DNA of 64,000 nt from Actinomycetospora chibensis (lineage in GTDB: Bacteria; Actinomycetota; Actinomycetes; Mycobacteriales; Pseudonocardiaceae): the NCBI RefSeq assembly GCF_028737215.1, contig NZ_JAQZAM010000014.1, positions 1-64,000 on the forward strand. Reading direction: 5' to 3'. Shown one piece after another: positions 44,119 to 51,730 of this stretch. The notes below the pieces were generated by a model, which saw only the letters and a program-made list of their open reading frames with translations, searched no databases and was not told the DNA's origin. Position 1 is the first letter of the stretch. Each line of letters starts with the position of its first letter. Both the position numbers and the translations under genes were made by a program.

Positions 44119-44538
44119 TCAGGCCGGGCGGACGGTGGCGACGGCCTTGCCGAGGACGCCCTTGCCCTCGTGGGTGGCCGTCACGGTGACCGTGCGGCTG
44201 CCGTCGTCGGCGGTGTCGCCGGCCTTGCCGCCGAACTCGACGGTGGCGCCGGTGTCGTCGTCGGGGACGACCACCGGGCGGGTGAAGCGGGTCGAGAACG
44301 ACACGACGGCCGTGGGGTCCTCGGCGAGGTCGGTGACGTAGCGCGCGGCGAGGGCCATCGTGAACATGCCGTGGGCGATGACGCCCGGCAGACCCACCTC
44401 GAGCGCGACGCGCTCGTTCCAGTGGATCGGGTTCTGGTCGCCGGACGCGGCGGCGTAGCGCACGAGGTCGGCGCGGGTGATCGTCACCGTGCGCGCCGGA
44501 AGGGCGTCGCCGGACGCCAGGTCGGACAGGGCGCTCAC
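44119..44538 (-). CDS. hadB: MaoC-like (3R)-hydroxyacyl dehydratase subunit HadB
   Basis: HadB (139 residues) is the catalytic subunit of a hotdog-fold dehydratase acting on 3-hydroxyacyl-ACP or -CoA. The hydratase motif is intact (YAAASGDQNPIHWNE, with the catalytic Asp and His), followed by GVIAHGMFTMALAARYV. The start GTG overlaps the hadA stop by four bases (GTGA). In mycobacteria hadABC serve mycolic-acid synthesis; Pseudonocardiales generally lack mycolates, so a general fatty-acid role is more likely here. Confidence 0.9.
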   Translation of the reverse strand: MSALSDLASGDALPARTVTITRADLVRYAAASGDQNPIHWNERVALEVGLPGVIAHGMFTMALAARYVTDLAEDPTAVVSFSTRFTRPVVVPDDDTGATVEFGGKAGDTADDGSRTVTVTATHEGKGVLGKAVATVRPA

Positions 44539-44993
44539 GCGTCACCGCCGTCGGGCTCGGCGCGGCCGACGAGGGTGGCCCGGGTCGTCGCCACGGCCTC
44601 GCCGTCGGCGTCGGTGACGTCGCAGCGGAAGGTGATGACGTCGTTGCCCGCGAGCTCACGGATCTCGTCGACCGACACGACGCTGCTCACGACGTCGCCG
44701 GCGTGGACCGGGCGCCGCACCTCGAAGCCCTGGTCGCGGTGGATGACACGCGTGAAGTCCAGGCCGAGGGCGGGGTCGTCGACGACGCGCCGGGTCGCGG
44801 GCCAGGTGAAGACCACCGGGAACGTCGTCGGCGCGACGACGTCGGGGTGGCCCGCGGACCGGGCGGCGTCACGGTCGTGGTGCACGGGGTCGTCGGCGCC
44901 GACGGCGACCGCGAACTCCCGGATCTTCTCCAGCGAGACCTCGTAGGTCTCCGCGGGCCAGGAGCGGCCCACGAACGACTCGTCGAGCGGCAC
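44535..44993 (-). CDS. hadA: MaoC-like dehydratase subunit HadA
   Basis: HadA (152 residues) is the substrate-binding partner of HadB. The hotdog fold starts YEVSLEKIREFAVAVGADDPVHHDRDAARSAGHPDVVAPTTFPVVFTW, the UPF0336/HadA pattern, in which the catalytic pair is not complete and the long helix helps hold the acyl chain. It starts with GTG 12 bases after rpmG and overlaps hadB by four bases. There is no hadC behind hadB, unlike in Mycobacterium. Confidence 0.9.
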   Translation of the reverse strand: MPLDESFVGRSWPAETYEVSLEKIREFAVAVGADDPVHHDRDAARSAGHPDVVAPTTFPVVFTWPATRRVVDDPALGLDFTRVIHRDQGFEVRRPVHAGDVVSSVVSVDEIRELAGNDVITFRCDVTDADGEAVATTRATLVGRAEPDGGDA

Positions 44994-45005
44994 GGGGTGT
45001 GCGCG

Positions 45006-45170
45006 TCAGCGGGTCTCGCGGTGACCGCGGTGCGTCCCGCAGTTCGGGCAGAACTTCTTGATCGTCAGACGATCGGGGTCGTTCCGCCGGTTCTTGCGGG
45101 TGATGTAGTTGCGGTTCTTGCACTCCTCGCAGGCCAGCGTGATCTTCGGTCGAACGTCGGTGGTGGCCAT
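45006..45170 (-). CDS. rpmG: 50S ribosomal protein L33, zinc-binding type
   Basis: This is a 54-residue L33 of the C+ (zinc-binding) form, with two CxxC pairs (CEEC near residue 14 and CPNC near residue 41). It starts [48 protein letters not shown] precedes the ATG at 45170. An in-frame extension to 45257 overlaps the tRNA-Met gene and is rejected. It lies between tRNA-Met and hadA, as in mycobacteria. Confidence 0.96.
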   Translation of the reverse strand: MATTDVRPKITLACEECKNRNYITRKNRRNDPDRLTIKKFCPNCGTHRGHRETR

Positions 45171-45227
45171 GGAGGTTCCTCTCGTCACGGTGTGGCAGCG
45201 GCCGCGGGCGGACCCGTGTCGCTTGGG

Positions 45228-45300
45228 TAGCGGTGGCCGGACTTGAACCGGCGACACAACGATTATGAGCCGTTTGCTCTACCGACTGAGCTACACCGCC
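45228..45300 (-). tRNA. metT: tRNA-Met (CAT), elongator type
   Basis: A 73-base cloverleaf with acceptor GGCGGTG/CACCGCT, D-arm GCTC/GAGC, anticodon loop CTCATAA (anticodon CAT) and T-arm GCCGG TTCAAGT CCGGC. The GGG run of an initiator anticodon stem is absent, so this is the elongator. No CCA is encoded. The rpmG gene follows 57 bases later. Confidence 0.95.
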
Positions 45301-45362
45301 GCGGGGAGCACCCGTCTCATGACGAAGCCGGCGGAAGCCCGTCCGCCGACCTGCTCACCGAG

Positions 45363-45435
45363 AGCCCCTTTACGGAATCGAACCGTAGACCTTCTCCTTA
45401 CCATGGAGACGCTCTGCCGACTGAGCTAAAGGGGC
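45363..45435 (-). tRNA. thrT: tRNA-Thr (GGT)
   Basis: A 73-base cloverleaf with acceptor GCCCCTT/AAGGGGC, D-arm GCTC/GAGC, anticodon loop ATGGTAA (anticodon GGT) and T-arm TACGG TTCGATT CCGTA. It sits 62 bases upstream of tRNA-Met, the conserved actinobacterial pair. Confidence 0.96.
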
Positions 45436-45472
45436 CTGCCCCGGAGGGCACGACAGAGCTTACCCCCTGCGG

Positions 45473-46984
45473 TCACGCGATCAGAGTGCGGGGTCCCGGC
45501 GCCGCACCGGGCTCGTCGGGGTGCGCGTCGAGGGATTCCAGCCAGCTGTCGAAGCACCGCGCGGGCAGCGGACGGGACACCAGGTAGCCCTGCGCGACGT
45601 CACAGCCCATCTCCACGAGGGTGGCGCGCACCGCGGCCTGCTCGACGCCCTCGGCGACGACGGTGAGACCCAGGGTGTGCCCCATCTCGACGATCGCGCG
45701 GACGACGGCGACGTCGCCGTACTCGGTGCCCATGCCCAGCACGAAGCTCTTGTCGATCTTGACCTGGTCGACGGGGAGCCTGCGCAGGTGCGCCAGCGAC
45801 GACTGGCCGGTGCCGAAGTCGTCGACAGCGAGGTGGCAGCCCAGGGCGTGCAGCCGGCGCATCACCGGGAGCGCGACCTCGCGCTCCGAGGAGACCCCGG
45901 ACTCGGTGAGCTCGAGGGTGAGCAGCTCGGCCGGGACGCGGTGGTCCGCGAGCAGGGTGGCGACCTCCTCGGGGAAGCCCGGCATGCCGAGGTTGCCCAC
46001 CGAGACGTTCACCGCCACGGACAGCCGCATCCCGCGGTCGAGCCAGCGTCGGGCCGCGGCGAGGGACTCGTCGAGCACGAACGTCGTGAGCTCGGCGATC
46101 TGGCCGGTGGCCTCGAGGACGGGGACGAACTCGTCGGGCAGCAGCAGACCCAGCTCCGGGTGGTCCCACCGCGCGAGTGCCTCGACGCCGACGACCGTGC
46201 GCGCGCCGAGCGAGACGACCGGCTGGAAGTCCACGCGGACGTCCCGGCGCTCGACAGCCGCGGAGAAGCCCCGGATGAGACGCAGGCGGCGGGCGGCCCG
46301 CTCCCCCATGCTCGGCTCGTAGCAGCGCACCGCCTCGACCCCGTCGCGGGTGGCGGCGAGCGCGACGTCCGCACGGCGCAGCAGGGCCGCGGTGCGCTCG
46401 GGACCCGCCGGGATGTCGGCGAGCCACGGGCCGTCCGCGGCGATGCCGACCACCACCGGCGGCTCGAACCGGACGCCCTCGACGAGGTAGGGCGCGAGGA
46501 GTCGCTCGCGCAGCTCCTCGCCCACCCGGTGCGCGTCGTGGCCGTCGACGCCCGGGATGTGGACCGCGAACGTGTCGCCCTCGAGGCGGGCGGCGACGAG
46601 GGCCCGCCCCGCCATGCTGGGCAGCCGTACGTCGACGAGCCGCTCGGTGGCGAGGCGGACGAAGACCTCGCCGCGGGCGTGCCCGAGGGTGTCGTTGACC
46701 TGGTCGAGCAGGCTGAGGTCGACCACCGCGACCGCGCCCCCCGTGACCGCGTGCAGGAAGCCCTCACGGTTGAGCAGGCCGGTCAGGGGGTCGTGGTGGG
46801 CGTCGCGACGAAGGCGCTCGGCGAGCGCGGCGGCCTCGACGTCGTGACGATGGCGACGGACCCGCTGGACCAGCAGGCCGACGACGGCGGCGGCGAGCAT
46901 GAGGAGCAGCAGGCCGGCGACGATCAGGACCCAGAGCGCGGGAGCCGGCGAGGCGACGGCCGACGCAACACGAGCCGGAGTCAC
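45473..46984 (-). CDS. membrane-anchored GGDEF-EAL protein, probable c-di-GMP phosphodiesterase
   Basis: From GTG 46984 the product has 503 residues. One membrane helix lies at about 17-40. A GGDEF-like domain (about 60-220) has a degenerate active site, EGDTF at 135-139, so cyclase activity is unlikely. The EAL domain (about 235-495) keeps the key motifs: EALARWDHP at 268, NVSVGN, LELTES, DDFGTGQSS, KIDKSFV and AEGVE with QGYLVSRPLP. It therefore probably breaks down cyclic di-GMP, with the GGDEF-like part as a sensor or dimer module. It is divergent from cinA. An in-frame start at 47059 is also possible. Confidence 0.9.
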   Translation of the reverse strand: MTPARVASAVASPAPALWVLIVAGLLLLMLAAAVVGLLVQRVRRHRHDVEAAALAERLRRDAHHDPLTGLLNREGFLHAVTGGAVAVVDLSLLDQVNDTLGHARGEVFVRLATERLVDVRLPSMAGRALVAARLEGDTFAVHIPGVDGHDAHRVGEELRERLLAPYLVEGVRFEPPVVVGIAADGPWLADIPAGPERTAALLRRADVALAATRDGVEAVRCYEPSMGERAARRLRLIRGFSAAVERRDVRVDFQPVVSLGARTVVGVEALARWDHPELGLLLPDEFVPVLEATGQIAELTTFVLDESLAAARRWLDRGMRLSVAVNVSVGNLGMPGFPEEVATLLADHRVPAELLTLELTESGVSSEREVALPVMRRLHALGCHLAVDDFGTGQSSLAHLRRLPVDQVKIDKSFVLGMGTEYGDVAVVRAIVEMGHTLGLTVVAEGVEQAAVRATLVEMGCDVAQGYLVSRPLPARCFDSWLESLDAHPDEPGAAPGPRTLIA

Positions 46985-47270
46985 GTCACCACACCCTTTC
47001 CGGTCGCGCCCGCGACGACGAGCCGCCGGTGGCGGAGGGTCGCCGGGGCAGCGCACCACATCGTCGTCTCGTTCACCCTACGCAACAAATCGTGGCCAAC
47101 CGACGGACAGGCAGTTCACTCCTCCGGCCCATCGTGCACCTCATGTGGACCTCAACGATGACCGACCGACACAGGTGCGCCCCGGAGTCCGACACATCCG
47201 TGTCGGCAGGCCCCGGGCTGCCCGCTCTGGTGGGATGGCGGGAGGGCTACGGATCGGACAGGGGTGCGGC

Positions 47271-48599
47271 GTGACCGACGACGGGCAAGGGGCGCGCACG
47301 GGCGTGCGGGCCGGGATCGTGGCGACGGGCAGCGAGCTGCTGACCGGTCGGATCACCGATCGCAACGGTCCCTGGGTGGCCGAACGCCTCGGCGAGCTCG
47401 GGGTCGAGGTGTCCCACCTGCTGCTCGTCGGCGACCGCGCCGAGGACATGGCCGCCGCGCTGCGCTTCCTCGCCGGCGACGGCGTCGACCTCGTCGTGAC
47501 GACCGGGGGCCTCGGGCCGACCGCCGACGACCTCACCGGCGAGGTGGTCGCCGCCGAGACCGGGCGTCCGCTCGAGCTGGACGAGCACATGGAGAAGGTG
47601 GTCGGCGACATCATCGCGAAGTTCGCCGACCGGCTCCGCTGGGATGCCGACGCCCTCGCCGCCGCCAACCGCAAGCAGGCGATGGTGCCGCGCGGGGCGA
47701 CGCCGATCCGCCCGGCCGGCACCGCGCCGGGTCTCGCCGTCCCGCCCGACGCCGAGCGCGGCGGGCCGACGGTGCTGGTGCTGCCGGGTCCGCCCCGCGA
47801 GGTCCGCGCGATGTGGGACGACGCGCTGGCGACGGACCCGGTCCGCGAGGTCCTCGCCCGCACCGAGCCCTACGCCGAGACCCACCTGCGGCTCTTCGGG
47901 GTGCCCGAGTCCGAGATCGCCGCGACCCTGCGCGACGTCGGCGAGCAGACCGACCTGGAGCCGCTGGAGATCACCACGTGCCTGCGTGACTTCACCCTCG
48001 AGGTCGACCTCCGCCACGCCCCCGGCTCCACCGCCGGGGCGACGGCCCGCGACGCGGTGATCGCCGAGATCGACCGGCGACACGGGCGCACCGTCTTCTC
48101 CCGCACCGGGCAGTCCGTCGACGAGCTGCTGTTCGACCTGCTCGACGGTCAGGTCGTGGCCACCGCCGAGTCGTGCACCGGCGGCCTGCTCGCGGGGCGT
48201 CTCACCGCGCCTGCGGGGGCGTCGGCGCACGTCGCGGGCGGCGTCGTGTCGTACTCGAACGACGCGAAGGCCGACCTGCTCGGCGTGCCCCGTGAGCTGA
48301 TCGAGACCCACGGCGCGGTGTCGCCGCAGGTCGCCGAGGCCATGGCCGACGGCGCGCTCGCCCGCTTCGGCGCGACCGTGTCCGTCGCGATCACCGGCGT
48401 GGCCGGCCCCGGTGGCGGCACCGAGGCCAAGCCCGTCGGCTACGTCTGCTTCTGCGTGCGCACAGCCGACGGCCGGACCCTGGCGCGCGACCCGGTGCTG
48501 CCCGGCGAGCGCGGGGACATCCGCGAGCGCTCGGTCGTGCTCGCCATCCACCTGATCCGCCGCGTCCTCACCGGCGACGGGGAGCCCGCGCCGGTCTAG
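47271..48599 (+). CDS. cinA: CinA family protein (nicotinamide-nucleotide amidase)
   Basis: This 442-residue CinA protein has two domains. The N-terminal MoCF-like part (about 10-175) shows TGSELLTGRITDRNGPWVAERLGELG, TTGGLGPTADDLT and LPGPPREV. The C-terminal CinA/PncC part (about 275-430) shows the catalytic ATAESCTGGLLAGRLT, VSYSNDAKADLLGVP and the ITGVAGPGGGTEAKPVG motif. It would deamidate nicotinamide mononucleotide in NAD salvage and may cleave ADP-ribose-type substrates. The start is GTG 47271 with AGGGG seven bases upstream. Confidence 0.93.
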   Translation: MTDDGQGARTGVRAGIVATGSELLTGRITDRNGPWVAERLGELGVEVSHLLLVGDRAEDMAAALRFLAGDGVDLVVTTGGLGPTADDLTGEVVAAETGRPLELDEHMEKVVGDIIAKFADRLRWDADALAAANRKQAMVPRGATPIRPAGTAPGLAVPPDAERGGPTVLVLPGPPREVRAMWDDALATDPVREVLARTEPYAETHLRLFGVPESEIAATLRDVGEQTDLEPLEITTCLRDFTLEVDLRHAPGSTAGATARDAVIAEIDRRHGRTVFSRTGQSVDELLFDLLDGQVVATAESCTGGLLAGRLTAPAGASAHVAGGVVSYSNDAKADLLGVPRELIETHGAVSPQVAEAMADGALARFGATVSVAITGVAGPGGGTEAKPVGYVCFCVRTADGRTLARDPVLPGERGDIRERSVVLAIHLIRRVLTGDGEPAPV

Positions 48600-48630
48600 T
48601 CGGTCATGATCGACGGAAGAATACGGACAC

Positions 48631-48660
48631 TCAACGTCAGCGACGGCACTCCGCTGACAT
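48631..48660. repeat. short imperfect palindrome, copy D (minus orientation)
   Basis: On the minus strand it reads TGTCAGC, a spacer, then GCTGACGTTGA, resembling copy A. It lies between the convergent cinA and hydrolase genes. Confidence 0.5.
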
Positions 48661-49470
48661 CTACGCCACCCTGTCGACGAACGCCGCGATGTCGTCGAGG
48701 AACTCGTCGCGGTTGGTCTCGTTGAGCACCTCGTGCCGGGCGCCGGGCTCGATGCGGGTGGTGACGTCACTGCCGGCGAGCTTCTCCATGACCGGCCGGG
48801 TGGAGTCCAGCGGGACGAGCTGGTCGTCCTCGCCGTGGATCCACAGCACGGGCAGCTCCGCGAAGCCGGGCCCGGCGGCGATCGCCTCGACCGCCGCGAC
48901 GAACGCCTCGAGCGTCGGGCGCTTGAACGGCCCGTGCCACACCAGCTCGTCGGACTCGTAGTCCGCGCCGACCGCGGGGTCGCGGGAGAGCACCGCGGGG
49001 TCGATCGGGACGTCGGGGATCTCGTCGTACTCGAGCAGGCCGAAGATGCCCGGGCTGCCGCCGACGACGGGGCCGGTGAGCACCAGGCCCGCGAGGACGT
49101 CGGGGAACCGCTGGGCGTAGCGGGCGGCGATCAGGCCGCCCATCGAGTGCCCGAGCAGCACGATCGGCAGGTCGGGGTGCTCGTTGCGGGCGGTGCGGCG
49201 AACCTGGTCGAGGTCCTCGACGGTGTCCTCGACGTCGGCGACGAGCACGCGCTCGCCCTCGGAGCGGCCGTGGCCGAGGTGGTCGGGGGCGTAGACGACG
49301 GCCCCGTCGCCGGCGAGCCGGTCGAGCACGTGGGCGTAGCGCCCGGAGTGCTCGCCGTAGCCGTGCGCGACCAGCACCACGCGGCGCGGCGCACCCTCGG
49401 GGTCGCGACGGCGGACGACGACGCGGCCGTGCGTGCCGTCGAGCTCCAGGTCGGTCTCGGTCCCGATCAT
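48661..49470 (-). CDS. alpha/beta hydrolase, monoacylglycerol lipase-like
   Basis: This 269-residue serine hydrolase resembles monoacylglycerol lipases. The oxyanion-hole segment is VAHGYGEHSGRY (34-45), the nucleophile elbow GHSMGG has Ser109, and the other triad members are probably Asp215 or Asp216 (HGEDDQLVP) and His246 (ARHEVLN). The APDHLGHGRSEG block is typical of the family. The ATG overlaps the stop of the upstream hydrolase by four bases. It is the last gene of the lipid-gene run and would release glycerol and fatty acid from monoacylglycerol. Confidence 0.88.
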   Translation of the reverse strand: MIGTETDLELDGTHGRVVVRRRDPEGAPRRVVLVAHGYGEHSGRYAHVLDRLAGDGAVVYAPDHLGHGRSEGERVLVADVEDTVEDLDQVRRTARNEHPDLPIVLLGHSMGGLIAARYAQRFPDVLAGLVLTGPVVGGSPGIFGLLEYDEIPDVPIDPAVLSRDPAVGADYESDELVWHGPFKRPTLEAFVAAVEAIAAGPGFAELPVLWIHGEDDQLVPLDSTRPVMEKLAGSDVTTRIEPGARHEVLNETNRDEFLDDIAAFVDRVA

Positions 49471-50288
49471 GCAGAGGTCTCCTCGCGAACGCAGGGGTGG
49501 GCGGTGGTGACACCGAGGACGGTGCGCACCACCAGGTCGGGGTCGTCCCACATCGGCACGTGGCCGACACGGGGCAGGCGGACGAACTCGGCGCCGGGCA
49601 GGCGCGCCCGCAGCGTCTCGCCGTGACGCCGCCACGGGATGAGCCGGTCGCGCCCGCACCAGGCGACGCGCACCGGGCACGGCAGCTCCTCGAACGACGC
49701 GAGCCCGCCGTGCTCGGCCGCGCCGTCGAGCAGCTCGTGCAGGATCACGCAGCCGCCGAGGTCGTCGATCAGGTCGGGCACGTCGGCGGTCGGCACGCGG
49801 TCGCCGCGCTCGAGCACCCGGCCGAGCAGCAGCCGCCGCACCCGGGGCCGCCCCGCCAGCACCCGCACCGCGGGCGAGCCGCCGAGCGCCGAGCCGAGGC
49901 GGAACGACCACACCAGCCGGCGCAGGTCGAGGCGCGTGCGCCAGCCCCCGGCCGGCGACAGCGCGACCACCGTGCGGGCGCGCCCGCGCCGGGCGAGCTC
50001 GAGGGCCACCCAGCCGCCCAGCGAGTTGCCGACGAGGTGCGCGGTCGGCATGCCGGCCGCGTCCATGAGGGACTCGACGTCGTCGACGATCCCCGCGACC
50101 CCGACCGGCTCGCCCTCGGGCCACGGCGCCCCGCCGCGGTGCCCGATCATCGTCGGCACGAGCACGTCGTGGTGCGTCTCGAGGCCGGACAGCACCGGGC
50201 GCCACGCCCGCCACGACATGCTCGCGCCGTGCAGCAGCACCAGCGGCTCGCCGCGCCCGCCCCGGTACGGATCCTCGGGCGCGCTCAC
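49467..50288 (-). CDS. alpha/beta hydrolase of unknown substrate
   Basis: This 273-residue alpha/beta hydrolase has HGASMSWRAWRPVL after the second strand, the nucleophile elbow GNSLGG with Ser89, an aspartate at about 214 (CGRDRLIPW) and His243 (VGHVPMWDDP). The start GTG 50288 overlaps the WS/DGAT stop by four bases, and its own stop overlaps the next hydrolase by four. Its place in a run of acyltransferase genes suggests an ester or lipid substrate, but I cannot name it. Confidence 0.85.
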   Translation of the reverse strand: MSAPEDPYRGGRGEPLVLLHGASMSWRAWRPVLSGLETHHDVLVPTMIGHRGGAPWPEGEPVGVAGIVDDVESLMDAAGMPTAHLVGNSLGGWVALELARRGRARTVVALSPAGGWRTRLDLRRLVWSFRLGSALGGSPAVRVLAGRPRVRRLLLGRVLERGDRVPTADVPDLIDDLGGCVILHELLDGAAEHGGLASFEELPCPVRVAWCGRDRLIPWRRHGETLRARLPGAEFVRLPRVGHVPMWDDPDLVVRTVLGVTTAHPCVREETSA

Positions 50289-51730
50289 GGGCGTCCCAGG
50301 GCGAGCACCTCGTCGAACCCGTCGGCGAGGTCCTGCTCGAAGCCGGGCAGGTCGGTGATCGACGCGGCGTCGAGGTTGGCGGCCACGCAGCAGGTCGGGC
50401 CGTGGGTCAGCATCGCGATCATCGCCGCGCAGCCTGGCAGGGGCGCGAACGGGTAGCTGCGCACGATCCGCGCGCCGGCGAGGTAGATGTCGCCCTGCAG
50501 GCCCGGGATGTTGCTGGCCTGCAGGTCGTTGGCCCCGGTGGCCGCGCCCGCACCGAGGCCGGTGATGACCGAGCCCGGCAGCCGCGCGAGCCACGGCGTC
50601 ACGACCTCGACGCTCTCCAGCGCCGGCTCGGCGAGCGCGGCCTTCATCCGCCGCCGGACGTCGACGATCCGGGCCGCCGGGTCGACGATGCCGACCGGGG
50701 CGGAGAGCCGGGCGGGCGCGAAGTGGTTGCCGCCGGCCTCGTGCTCCTCGCGGCGCACCGACACCGGCAGCGTCACCGGCATCAGCCGCTCCGGGGGCAG
50801 CGGGTCGCCCTGGCGGGCCGAGTAGCGGCGGAACGCGCCGAGCAGCGACGCCAGGTAGGTGTCGTTGATCGAGCCGCCGGCCGCCTTCCCCGCCGCGCGA
50901 AGGTCGGCGAACGGCACGTCGAGGGTGCGGAAGCGCCAGGACGGGCTGCGGTGCGCCAGGACCGGCAGCGGTGGGGCCGGCGGCGGCGAGAGCACCCGCC
51001 GCGCCGAGACGACGTAGCCGAGCGCGTCCCGCACGGCACGGTCGGGGCGGACCAGCGACGCCGCCATCCCGAGCAGCCCGCGCGCCGCCCCGCCGACGAG
51101 ACCGAGGTCGCTGCGGACCTGGCGCGCGAGCTCCTGGGACAGATTCGGGGCCTCGCCGGTCGGCGCGGGCGGCTGGGGCTTGTCGGTCGTGGGCTCCCGG
51201 GTGCGCGAGTGCAGCCCGGCCAACAGCTGCGCGAGGCCCATGCCGTCGGAGAGGACGTGGCTGAGCTTGAACAGCAGCGCGGCCCCGCCGTCGGGCAGCC
51301 CGCCGACGAGCGTGGCCTCCCACAGCGGGCGCGACGGGTCGAGCGGGGTCATGGCGACCTGCTCGGCGAAGGTGAACAGGCCGTCGGTGCCCGCGCCGTC
51401 GGGCAGCCGCAGGTGGCGCAGGTGGTAGTGCAGGTCGAAGTCGTGGTCGAGCGCCCAGTGCGGTGTCCCGGTGCCGAGGAACGGCGTGACGATGCGTTCC
51501 CGGAACCGGGGGACCACCCGGGAGGCCCACTCCGTGGCGGCCACGAAACGGTCCCAGTCGGGCTCGCGGTCGAGGGTCTCGACGATGACGACGGTCGAGC
51601 GCATCCGCGGGTCGACCTCGACGCGCCACATGAGCGCCTCGAAACCGGTCATCTCCTCCGACCGGGACCAGAGGAGGCTCCCGTCGGAGCTCCGGGGTGG
51701 GGTGGGGTCGGGGGTGACCGACGGGCTCAC
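50285..51730 (-). CDS. WS/DGAT-family O-acyltransferase with degenerate HHxxxDG motif
   Basis: This 481-residue protein belongs to the wax ester synthase / diacylglycerol acyltransferase family, which makes triacylglycerol or wax esters from acyl-CoA. The active-site motif reads SHVLSDG at 157-163, so the first His of HHxxxDG is Ser while the second His158 and Asp162 remain. Other family blocks are present: PLWEATLVGGLPDGGAALL, GGSINDTYLASLLGAFRRY and GGNHFAPARL near the second half. The start GTG 51730 overlaps the HAD-PlsC stop by four bases. Function is likely but the motif change could alter activity. Confidence 0.88.
   Translation of the reverse strand: MSPSVTPDPTPPRSSDGSLLWSRSEEMTGFEALMWRVEVDPRMRSTVVIVETLDREPDWDRFVAATEWASRVVPRFRERIVTPFLGTGTPHWALDHDFDLHYHLRHLRLPDGAGTDGLFTFAEQVAMTPLDPSRPLWEATLVGGLPDGGAALLFKLSHVLSDGMGLAQLLAGLHSRTREPTTDKPQPPAPTGEAPNLSQELARQVRSDLGLVGGAARGLLGMAASLVRPDRAVRDALGYVVSARRVLSPPPAPPLPVLAHRSPSWRFRTLDVPFADLRAAGKAAGGSINDTYLASLLGAFRRYSARQGDPLPPERLMPVTLPVSVRREEHEAGGNHFAPARLSAPVGIVDPAARIVDVRRRMKAALAEPALESVEVVTPWLARLPGSVITGLGAGAATGANDLQASNIPGLQGDIYLAGARIVRSYPFAPLPGCAAMIAMLTHGPTCCVAANLDAASITDLPGFEQDLADGFDEVLALGRP

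Noticed and set aside
45171-45257. Longer N-terminus for L33
   Set aside because: It would overlap tRNA-Met, and the family starts at the ATG at 45170.
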